This document shows, in pieces, positions 1 through 5,393 of a stretch of DNA of 5,393 bases; position 1 is the first letter of the stretch; each line of letters opens with the position of its first letter. The translations under genes were made by a program, and so were the position numbers. The notes beneath the pieces are model-generated. The model was given only the letters and a program-made list of their open reading frames with translations. It had not been told where the DNA came from and did not search any database. The stretch is from an uncultured Collinsella sp. (lineage in GTDB: Bacteria; Actinomycetota; Coriobacteriia; Coriobacteriales; Coriobacteriaceae). The DNA lies in assembly GCA_900554585.1 (NCBI GenBank), contig USHS01000116.1, positions 1 through 5,393 on the forward strand, written 5' to 3'.

Positions 1-556
1 TTCTTCTGCCGAGGACCGCAAGTGGAACGCCGGCGATATGACTAACATCGCTATCGGCCAGGGCGACATTTTGGTGACGCCGCTGCAGATGGCGTGCGCC
101 TACATGGGCCTTGCCAACGGCGGTAAGCAGTATGTGCCCCACGTCTTCTTGTCGGCGGTGTCGCGCGATGGCGACGGCGATGCCTACAAGTACAACGGCA
201 AGGGTAAAAAGAAGCGTCTGGAGGCCCAGATCAATAGCGATGCCGACCTGGCGCTGGTCCGCAACGGTATGCATGACGTGATCTACACGGCCTCGACGTC
301 GCTGGCGGCGCACTTTAGCAGCCTGACGCCCCAGGTGTACGGCAAGTCCGGTACGGGCGAGAAGAGCGGCGAGGACGAGTATGCGTGGTTTTGCGCCTAC
401 GCACCGGCCGACGATCCCAAGTACGTGATCGCCACCGTCTTGGAGCAGGGCGGTGGCGGATCGGACACGGCGATGCATGTCGTGCGCGATGTGCTCGGCG
501 TCATCTATGACGAGCCCGACACATCTTCTGCCACGGGCGATTCTTCGGTTCGATAG
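1..556 (+). CDS. mrdA: Penicillin-binding protein 2 (class B PBP transpeptidase), C-terminal part, 5' end outside window
   Basis: The reading frame is already open at the left edge (first full codon at base 2) and ends at TAG 554-556, so about 184 C-terminal residues are present. Family role: a membrane-anchored D,D-transpeptidase that cross-links peptidoglycan stem peptides outside the membrane, paired with a SEDS polymerase. Seen here: a WNAGD...AIGQGD.LVTPLQMA block (bases about 23-96), typical of PBP2-type enzymes, and the third active-site motif KSGTGE (KTG box; Lys codon at 344-346). It is followed by the WFCAYAPADDPKYVIATVLEQGGGG strand/loop region that closes the transpeptidase domain. 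The SxxK and SxN motifs, the membrane anchor and the dimerisation domain lie upstream of the window. No PASTA domain follows; the tail is short, acidic and Ser/Thr-rich. A Gly/Lys-rich loop (GKGKKKR) lies between the VTPLQ and KSG blocks. The rodA start lies 9 nt downstream, the classical mrdA-mrdB order. FtsI-type assignment is less likely because of the W..GD..N.AIGQG signature. Confidence 0.88.
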   Translation, partial: SSAEDRKWNAGDMTNIAIGQGDILVTPLQMACAYMGLANGGKQYVPHVFLSAVSRDGDGDAYKYNGKGKKKRLEAQINSDADLALVRNGMHDVIYTASTSLAAHFSSLTPQVYGKSGTGEKSGEDEYAWFCAYAPADDPKYVIATVLEQGGGGSDTAMHVVRDVLGVIYDEPDTSSATGDSSVR

Positions 557-560
557 GAGG
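555..560 (+). promoter_or_regulatory. Shine-Dalgarno site of rodA
   Basis: A perfect AGGAGG, with 5 nt to the ATG at 566. Its first two bases belong to the TAG stop of the upstream PBP gene. Ribosomes terminating on the PBP therefore sit on the rodA ribosome binding site, which suggests translational coupling and matched output of polymerase and transpeptidase. The site also fixes the rodA start. Confidence 0.85.
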
Positions 561-565
561 TTGCG

Positions 566-1792
566 ATGGATTTTTCGCCGGCGGATCTGTTCCGCTCAAC
601 TAAAACCGGTTCCCGCAGCAGCCTGGACCGTGTCAACAAGCAGCTTTCGGCCTCGCGCGGCACGTTTCGCCAGAAGGTGCACATCGGCGTGCTGCTGGCA
701 ACCTTGGCACTCGTTACCTATGGCGCCATCATCATTTGGTCGGCCTCGCAGTTTAAGGCTGATGCCTCATTCTCGCGTCACCTGTTGGGCATCGGCATCG
801 GTGCGGTGCTTGCGGTGCTCGTCTGGCGTACCGATCTGCGCGGCATCTCTAACTTCTCGACGGCGCTGCTCGTCATCGACCTCATTGTGATTTTCTCGCC
901 CAAGATTCCGGGACTGTCCTATACGGGCGGCTTAGGTATGACGGGCTGGATCAAGATTCCCGGTATCGGTCTTACCTTCCAGCCGGTCGAGCTCGCCAAG
1001 CTCATCACAATCTTCTTTATCGCCACGCTTGGCTCGCAGTACAACGGCCGCATCGATACCGTCCGTGACTACATTAAGCTCTGCGGCATGCTGTCCGTTC
1101 CGTTTTTGGCCGTCGTCGCCATGGGCGACCTGGGTTCGGGCCTGGTCGTGTTGGTGTCGGGTGCCGTTGTCATCTGCATGAGCGGTGCGCGTCGCGAATG
1201 GGTGCTATCGACCTTGGCGTTGCTCGTGGGCTTGGTGGCGCTCATCCTGGCGCTCGATTCGGTGCTCGATTCTCTTTTGGGCCATGACGTTTTGATCAAG
1301 CAGTACCAGATGAACCGACTGACCGTCTTTATCGACCCCGATAATGCCGATTCGGACGATGCCTACAACTTGCAGCAATCGCTCATCGCGGTTGGATCGG
1401 GTGGCTTTTTCGGTAAGGGGCTGGGCCATGCGACGCAGTCTGCCGGTGGCTTTCTGCCCGAGTTCCACACCGACTTCGTCTTTGCCTTTTTGTCCGAGAC
1501 CTTTGGCTTCTGCGGCTCTTTTTTGCTGCTGTGCCTGTACGTGCTGCTCATGTTCTCGACGATTCGCGTCGCCTTTAAGTGCGAGTCTCTGTTCCTACGC
1601 TTGTCATGCGTGGGTATCGTCGGCATGTGGGCATTCCAGACCTTCGAGAACATCGGCATGTGCATCGGCATGATGCCGATTACCGGTATTCCGCTGCCGT
1701 TCATTAGCTTCGGTTCGTCCTCGATGATGATCCAGTTGCTGACGGTGGGTATCGTACAATCCATATGGCGGCATCGTTCGGGCGCCGCGTAA
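566..1792 (+). CDS. rodA: RodA-type SEDS peptidoglycan glycosyltransferase
   Basis: A 408-residue polytopic membrane protein of the SEDS (RodA/FtsW/SpoVE) family, which polymerises lipid II into glycan strands with a partner class B PBP. About ten hydrophobic segments are visible, the first near residues 40-60 and the last near 380-400. Family landmarks: GW at 127-128 and FQPVELAK at 138-145 in the central cavity; RLTVFIDPDNADSDDAYNLQQS (251-272) and IAVGSGGFFGKG (274-285); then FLPEFHTDF (296-304), whose Asp303 matches the essential Asp of the large extracellular loop. The C-terminal signature NIGMCIGMMPITGIPLPFISFGSSS spans 362-386. No catalytic landmark is missing. Length is normal to slightly long because about 39 hydrophilic, basic, Ser/Thr-rich residues precede the first membrane segment. 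The ATG start is fixed by AGGAGG five bases upstream. RodA rather than FtsW is favoured by the loop sequence and the adjacent PBP2; FtsW remains a lesser alternative. Confidence 0.93.
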   Translation: MDFSPADLFRSTKTGSRSSLDRVNKQLSASRGTFRQKVHIGVLLATLALVTYGAIIIWSASQFKADASFSRHLLGIGIGAVLAVLVWRTDLRGISNFSTALLVIDLIVIFSPKIPGLSYTGGLGMTGWIKIPGIGLTFQPVELAKLITIFFIATLGSQYNGRIDTVRDYIKLCGMLSVPFLAVVAMGDLGSGLVVLVSGAVVICMSGARREWVLSTLALLVGLVALILALDSVLDSLLGHDVLIKQYQMNRLTVFIDPDNADSDDAYNLQQSLIAVGSGGFFGKGLGHATQSAGGFLPEFHTDFVFAFLSETFGFCGSFLLLCLYVLLMFSTIRVAFKCESLFLRLSCVGIVGMWAFQTFENIGMCIGMMPITGIPLPFISFGSSSMMIQLLTVGIVQSIWRHRSGAA

Positions 1793-1797
1793 CCGCT

Positions 1798-1804
1798 GGA
1801 GGGG
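1798..1804 (+). promoter_or_regulatory. Shine-Dalgarno site of the DUF697 gene
   Basis: GGAGGGG lies in the 18-nt gap after the rodA TAA stop, with 6 nt to the ATG at 1811. It supports that start. The gap is too short for a separate promoter plus leader, so the gene is probably read from the same transcript as rodA. Confidence 0.75.
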
Positions 1805-1810
1805 TTTGCT

Positions 1811-2740
1811 ATGAAGATTCCCGTGGACAAGCTGACCCGCGCCTTTAAGATGGGCGCGACTACCAAGAAGGATTCCGACACGCCGGTTCGCGTGTCTGTC
1901 TACCTCGATTCGTCTGCCTCGCGTTTTTTGGTCGAGACGGTGCGCGATGCCTTCGTGCCGCAGACGACGTCGGGCATTGTGCGCGTTGAGCGCCTGGGGG
2001 AGGACCGTATCGTCCCCAAGACCGATACCGATGTGGTTCTGGTGCTTTCGTGTGGGTCTGACCGCCTTGAGAGCGCCGTGCAGGAACTCGTGATTGCCGG
2101 CGCCCCCGTGTGCGTGCTGGCCGAGTCCGCAGTCGAGGTGCCTTTTATCCAGGAGTCCACGCCCATGCTCGGCGCGGTGGCGGCTACCGATAAGACGTAT
2201 CTGCTCGAGACGCTTGCCCGCTGGATTCTCGATCGCACGGACAAGGAGACGGCATTTGCGGCAAACTTCGTCTTCATGCGTATCGCTGCCGCTAACCGCA
2301 TCATCACCTCGTGCGCGCTTACCAATATGGCGACGGGCGCGCTGGTGTTTTTGCCGGGGGCCGATTATCCCGTTATGGCGCTGGCGCAGGTGGGCATGCT
2401 CTTTGAGCTCGCGGCCATCTTTGGACGCGGCATAAAGCCCGAGCGCGGCTATGAGGTCGCGGGCGTGCTTGCCGGCGGCCTGGTGATCCGCGCCGTCACC
2501 CGCGCTCTGGTAAAGCAGACGCCTCATATTGGGTTTGCCGTCAAGGCGTTGACCGCCGCCGCAGGAACCTATGGCATGGGCCGTGCGCTCGTTTCGCTGT
2601 ACGAGCGCGACATCGACTACAGCCGTGCCAACGAGGTGGCCGCCGCCACGTTCTCGCGCGTTCGCGACCTGGTGACCACGGTTGCCGGCGCTACTCGTCC
2701 CATGGGTCCCTTTGAGGACGCATCTGATCTCGCTGCTTAG
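1811..2740 (+). CDS. DUF697-domain membrane-associated protein of unknown function, GTPase-like fold without P-loop
   Basis: A 309-residue protein; I cannot assign a function. The C-terminal half (about 150-266) resembles DUF697 (YcjF/UPF0283-related): a helix with ALTNMATGALVFLPGADYPVMALAQVGMLFELAAIFG (169-205), then EVAGVLAGGLVIRAVTRALV (215-234), then HIGFAVKALTAAAGTYGMGRAL (239-260). These are two or three hydrophobic helices likely to contact the membrane. The N-terminal half has an alternating strand/helix pattern: VRVSVYLD (26-33), DVVLVLSCG (74-82), APVCVLAES (98-106) and a closing helix, DKTYLLETLARWILDR (127-142). In known proteins DUF697 often follows an Era-like GTPase domain, and these strands fall where the G1, G3 and G4 strands would be. 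However, there is no GxxxxGK[S/T] and no NKxD (LAES instead), so GTP binding is not expected. No signal peptide is seen. It sits between rodA and a radical SAM gene with short gaps and is probably co-transcribed. DUF697 assignment is fairly secure; the GTPase-relic reading is inference. Confidence 0.8.
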   Translation: MKIPVDKLTRAFKMGATTKKDSDTPVRVSVYLDSSASRFLVETVRDAFVPQTTSGIVRVERLGEDRIVPKTDTDVVLVLSCGSDRLESAVQELVIAGAPVCVLAESAVEVPFIQESTPMLGAVAATDKTYLLETLARWILDRTDKETAFAANFVFMRIAAANRIITSCALTNMATGALVFLPGADYPVMALAQVGMLFELAAIFGRGIKPERGYEVAGVLAGGLVIRAVTRALVKQTPHIGFAVKALTAAAGTYGMGRALVSLYERDIDYSRANEVAAATFSRVRDLVTTVAGATRPMGPFEDASDLAA

Positions 2741-2743
2741 GGG
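2739..2743 (+). promoter_or_regulatory. Shine-Dalgarno site that selects a TTG start for the radical SAM gene
   Basis: AGGGG overlaps the TAG stop (2738-2740) of the DUF697 gene and stands 6 nt before TTG at 2750. The only other early start in frame, GTG at 2759, would be about 15 nt away, which is too far. The site therefore supports TTG initiation and coupling to the upstream gene. Confidence 0.65.
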
Positions 2744-2749
2744 TTTCTT

Positions 2750-4627
2750 TTGCGCGCTGTGTACCAAGACTGTTTTCATTTGATTGAGCCTCTGCTCGCA
2801 AAGGTCGAGAAGCCGAGTCGCTATATCGACCATGAGTGGGGCACGCTCTCCAAGGCCGATGCCGACTATCGTTGCTGCATGATTTACCCGGACGTGTACG
2901 AGGTCGGCCTGCCCAACCAGGGTATTGCCATCCTGTACAACATCCTCAATCAGGCCGAGGGCATCTCCTGTGAGCGCGGTTATGTACCGTGGCCCGATAT
3001 GGGCGATGCCATGCGCGAGGCTGGTATCCCGCTGCTGTCGCTCGAGGGCGCAGCGCCCGTGGCCTCGTTCGATATCGTCGGTATGCACGTGCCGCACGAG
3101 ATGGCCGTCACCAACTTCCTCGAGGCGCTCGATCTCGCCGGCATTCCGCTGTTGGCTGCCGACCGCACCGAGGACGATCCCATCATCGTCGCCGGGGGCC
3201 CTTCGGTTTATAACCCCGAGCCGTATGCGGCCTTCTTCGATGCCATCCTGATTGGCGAGGGTGAGGAGTCGCTGCTCGAGATTTGTCAGCTGCATCGTCG
3301 CCTACGCGATGAGGGCGCCTCGCGTGCCCAGATTGTCGAGCAACTCGCGACGGTCGCCGGTACCTATGTGCCGTCTCTGTATGAGGTGCGCTATGACGAG
3401 CCCTGCTCGCCGCATGGCTACACCGTGCCGCGCGAAGGCAAGGACGTCCCGCAGGTAGTCTATAAGCGCGTCGTTGAGGACTTTGGAGCTACTAATCCGC
3501 TGTCGCAGTCGTGCGTGCCCTACGCGCAGCTCGTTCACGACCGCCTGTCGATTGAGATTCTGCGCGGTTGTGCCCGCGGCTGCCGTTTTTGCCAGGCCGG
3601 TATGACCTATCGTCCGGTGCGCGAGCGCTCGGCCGACCAGATCGTGTCCTCGGTGATCCAGGGCCTGCAGAAGACTGGCTATGACGAGGTGTCGCTCACC
3701 TCGCTTTCGACCACCGACCACTCCTGCATCCGCGATGTGCTCGGTCGCCTTAACCGCCGTCTGGAAGATACGGGCATTCGCGTGTCCATACCCTCGCAGC
3801 GCCTGGATTCGTTTGGCGTGGATATGGCCGAGTCGGTCGCCGGCGAAAAGAAGGGCGGCCTGACGTTTGCTCCCGAGGCCGGCAGTCAGCGCATGCGCGA
3901 CATCATCAACAAGAACGTGACCGAGGAGGACTTGGACCGTGCGGCCAAGGCGGCCTTCGAGGCGGGCTGGAACCGCATGAAGCTCTACTTCATGATGGGC
4001 CTTCCCGGCGAGCGCGACGAGGATATCGTGGCTATCGCCAACCTAGCCGACCACGTGCTCGAGCTCGGCCGCTCCGTGGTTCCCAAGGCGCGCCGCGGCT
4101 CCATCTCGGTATCCATCTCGGTGTCGGTGTTTATCCCCAAGGCCGCCACGCCATTCCAATGGTGCCCGCAGCTCGATTACGACGACGTCAAGCGTCGCCA
4201 AAAGCTGCTCATCACGAGCGTGCGCAACCGCGCCGTACGCGTGCACTACCACGATGCCGAGACCTCGCTCGTCGAGGCCGCACTGTCCCGCGCCGGTCGC
4301 GACATGACGCCGGTCATCATCGACGCCTGGCGTGCGGGCTCGCGTTTTGACGCCTGGGTGGAGCATTTTTCGCTCGACAACTGGAAGTCGGCTGCGGCCA
4401 AAAACGGCATCGACCTCAACGAGCTCGTGCACCTGCCCTACGAACTGGACTGGCGCCTGCCCTGGGAGCACGTGAGCCCCGGCTGCTCGCGCGGCTTCCT
4501 CAAGCGCGAATACCGCCGCTCGTTGGAGGGCGTCACGACGCCCGACTGTACCCGCACCTCGTGCACCGGCTGCGGAATCTGCCCCACGCTCCATGCCAAG
4601 AACGTATTGGTGGGTGATCGCGCATGA
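2750..4627 (+). CDS. Radical SAM protein with B12-binding-like N-terminal domain, TIGR03960-like family
   Basis: A 625-residue cytosolic protein that starts with TTG. The N-terminal half (about 45-175) resembles the B12-binding Rossmann fold seen before some radical SAM domains: YPDVYEVGLPNQGIAILYNILN (46-67), SFDIVGMHVPHE (106-117), PIIVAGGPSVYNPEP (144-158) and FFDAILIGEGEE (162-173). The cobalamin-ligating DxHxxG motif is absent, so cobalamin binding, if any, would be base-off without a protein His ligand, or lost. The radical SAM core has CARGCRFC, with Cys274, Cys278 and Cys281 in CxxxCxxC spacing to hold the 4Fe-4S cluster that cleaves S-adenosylmethionine. It continues with LTFAPEAGSQRMRDIINKNV (371-390), KLYFMMGLPGE (411-421) and FIPKAATPFQW (461-471). 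A second cysteine group near the C terminus, C600-x4-C605-x2-C608-x2-C611-P, looks like an auxiliary iron-sulfur site. The family is widespread and I know of no settled substrate. The next gene overlaps its stop and encodes the usual partner. Family call is confident; chemistry is unknown. Confidence 0.9.
   Translation: MRAVYQDCFHLIEPLLAKVEKPSRYIDHEWGTLSKADADYRCCMIYPDVYEVGLPNQGIAILYNILNQAEGISCERGYVPWPDMGDAMREAGIPLLSLEGAAPVASFDIVGMHVPHEMAVTNFLEALDLAGIPLLAADRTEDDPIIVAGGPSVYNPEPYAAFFDAILIGEGEESLLEICQLHRRLRDEGASRAQIVEQLATVAGTYVPSLYEVRYDEPCSPHGYTVPREGKDVPQVVYKRVVEDFGATNPLSQSCVPYAQLVHDRLSIEILRGCARGCRFCQAGMTYRPVRERSADQIVSSVIQGLQKTGYDEVSLTSLSTTDHSCIRDVLGRLNRRLEDTGIRVSIPSQRLDSFGVDMAESVAGEKKGGLTFAPEAGSQRMRDIINKNVTEEDLDRAAKAAFEAGWNRMKLYFMMGLPGERDEDIVAIANLADHVLELGRSVVPKARRGSISVSISVSVFIPKAATPFQWCPQLDYDDVKRRQKLLITSVRNRAVRVHYHDAETSLVEAALSRAGRDMTPVIIDAWRAGSRFDAWVEHFSLDNWKSAAAKNGIDLNELVHLPYELDWRLPWEHVSPGCSRGFLKREYRRSLEGVTTPDCTRTSCTGCGICPTLHAKNVLVGDRA
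4609..4614 (+). promoter_or_regulatory. Weak Shine-Dalgarno site of the DUF2344 gene
   Basis: GGTGGG inside the end of the radical SAM gene, 9 nt before the ATG at 4624. The match is poor and the spacing slightly long. Expression probably depends mainly on re-initiation through the ATGA stop/start overlap. Confidence 0.4.
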
Positions 4628-5393
4628 GTGAGCGCCTGACCGACAACCCCACGCTCTTTAGGCTTCGCGTTCGCTATGGCAAGCGCGACCGTCTTAAGTA
4701 CCTGGGCCATCTCGAAGTGATTCATACCATTGAGCGCATCGTGCGTCGCGCGGGACTGCCCTATGCCGTGACGCAGGGCTTCTCTCCGCACATGCGCGTG
4801 GGCTTTTCGTCGGCGCTGCCGGTAGGAACGTCGTCGACTTGCGAGTGGTATGACCTGTTTATGACCGAGTTCGTCGCGCTCGACGAGGCATTTGAGCGCC
4901 TGGCGGCGGCATCTCCGGCCGATCTGGCCCCCATCGAGGCCGCTTACATTGACGTGCGCACGCCGGCGCTGACGGCGCAACTCACGCGTCTGTCGTACCG
5001 CATCGACCTGCATCTGAATCCCGACGCGCCGGCCTCCGCCGACGAGGTGCGTCGCGCAATCGATACGCTGCGCGCGGGCCATGGCATCGACTACGCACGC
5101 GGTAAGAAGAGCAAACGCCTAGACCTTGACCACACGCTCGTGGGCTATGAGCTTAAGGCGGGGGAGCGTCCGGACCATCTGGTGCTCATGCTCGACACCC
5201 ATGCCGATAACGAGGGCTCCATGCGTCCGGAAATTTTGCTTTCTGCCGCTGATGTTTTGTTGCAGGGCTTGACCCCGGGCGTCGATGCACCTATTGTTTC
5301 CACCGGTATGCAAGACCTCGTGACCATCTGCTCCTACGATGTCGAGCGTCAGAATCAAGCATGCGAGGACGACGAGGGCCGACTCGTCAGCCC
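4624..5393 (+). CDS. DUF2344/TIGR03936-like protein, partner of the radical SAM protein, 3' end outside window
   Basis: The frame opens at ATG 4624-4626, inside ATGA shared with the TGA stop of the radical SAM gene, and stays open to the right edge (256 full codons plus two bases). Translation begins MSERLTDNPTLFRLRVRYGK. The family signature is in the first 75 residues: FRLRVRYGKRDRLKYLGHLEV (12-32), RIVRRAGLPYAVTQGFSPHMRVGFSSALPVG (38-68) and TSSTCEWYDLF (69-79). A basic stretch, YARGKKSKR, lies at 157-165, and the visible end is acidic (CEDDEGR). No membrane segment or signal peptide is seen. Family members are usually about 200-250 residues, so this one is nearly complete but carries a tail of unknown length. 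In many bacteria this domain is fused to, or immediately follows, the TIGR03960 radical SAM protein; the 4-nt overlap here fits a shared task. Biochemical activity is not established to my knowledge. Downstream genes such as rng, rplU and rpmA would be expected by synteny but are not visible. Confidence 0.87.
   Translation, partial: MSERLTDNPTLFRLRVRYGKRDRLKYLGHLEVIHTIERIVRRAGLPYAVTQGFSPHMRVGFSSALPVGTSSTCEWYDLFMTEFVALDEAFERLAAASPADLAPIEAAYIDVRTPALTAQLTRLSYRIDLHLNPDAPASADEVRRAIDTLRAGHGIDYARGKKSKRLDLDHTLVGYELKAGERPDHLVLMLDTHADNEGSMRPEILLSAADVLLQGLTPGVDAPIVSTGMQDLVTICSYDVERQNQACEDDEGRLVS

Noticed and set aside
453..890. A 145-codon + strand frame bridging the PBP2-rodA junction.
   Set aside because: It overlaps both real genes in another frame and is rich in Arg, Ser and Cys with no domain. 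The short gap and AGGAGG support the PBP2-RodA reading instead.
1344..1673. A 109-codon + strand frame inside rodA.
   Set aside because: Off-frame within the conserved SEDS loop and helices; its Cys/Ser/Arg-rich composition is that of a shadow frame.
1793..1810. Possible internal promoter or terminator between rodA and the DUF697 gene.
   Set aside because: The 18-nt gap holds only a ribosome binding site, with no hairpin plus T-run and no convincing -35/-10 pair nearby. The other gaps (557-565, 2741-2749) are shorter still.
1604..3295. A 563-codon open frame on the minus strand, antisense to rodA, the DUF697 gene and the radical SAM gene.
   Set aside because: It crosses three well-supported + strand genes. 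Its translation is rich in His, Arg and Gln with no recognisable domain, as expected for the complement of GC-biased codons. It is a shadow frame.
4438..5082. A 214-codon minus-strand open frame, and a similar 183-codon one at 4043-4594.
   Set aside because: Both are antisense to the radical SAM and DUF2344 genes, are Arg/Gly/Ala-rich and low in complexity, and have no family motif. They are GC-driven shadows.
1..5393. Mobile element, CRISPR, defence system or recent horizontal transfer.
   Set aside because: No transposase, integrase, nuclease, direct-repeat array or terminal repeats are visible. Composition and codon style appear uniform, and the genes are widely conserved chromosomal families.

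Overview
The window is GC-rich, gene-dense bacterial chromosome with every gene on the + strand. Five protein-coding genes follow one another with gaps of only 9-18 nt, or with a stop/start overlap. Layout: (1) the 3' end of a class B penicillin-binding protein of the PBP2/MrdA type; (2) a complete RodA-type SEDS glycosyltransferase; (3) a 309-residue membrane-associated DUF697-domain protein of unknown role; (4) a 625-residue radical SAM protein of the TIGR03960-like family, with a B12-binding-like N-terminal half; (5) the 5' part of a DUF2344/TIGR03936-like protein that runs off the right edge. There are no RNA genes, mobile elements, CRISPR arrays, terminators or long intergenic stretches. 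The region looks like the interior of one long operon whose promoter and terminator both lie outside it.

The organism is most likely a high-GC Gram-positive bacterium. I favour a Coriobacteriia member such as Collinsella, based on the protein style, the base composition, AGGAGG-like ribosome binding sites and gene order. This is inference and was not tested by a search. From memory of the families, many Clostridia carry the order mreBCD - PBP2 - minCDE - rodA - rSAM(TIGR03960) - DUF2344 - rng - rplU - rpmA - obg. This window would be a version of that locus with no min genes between PBP2 and rodA and with a DUF697 gene inserted after rodA.

Genes 1 and 2 form the cognate transpeptidase/glycosyltransferase pair that builds peptidoglycan during lateral elongation or general growth. 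Genes 4 and 5 are a pair that is often adjacent or fused in other bacteria and has no settled biochemical role. The DUF697 gene sits between these modules. Its N-terminal half looks like a Ras-like GTPase fold with the nucleotide-binding motifs eroded, and this is the least explained part of the window. I see no mobile or defence-type system here. The real unknowns are the DUF697 protein and the radical SAM/DUF2344 pair.
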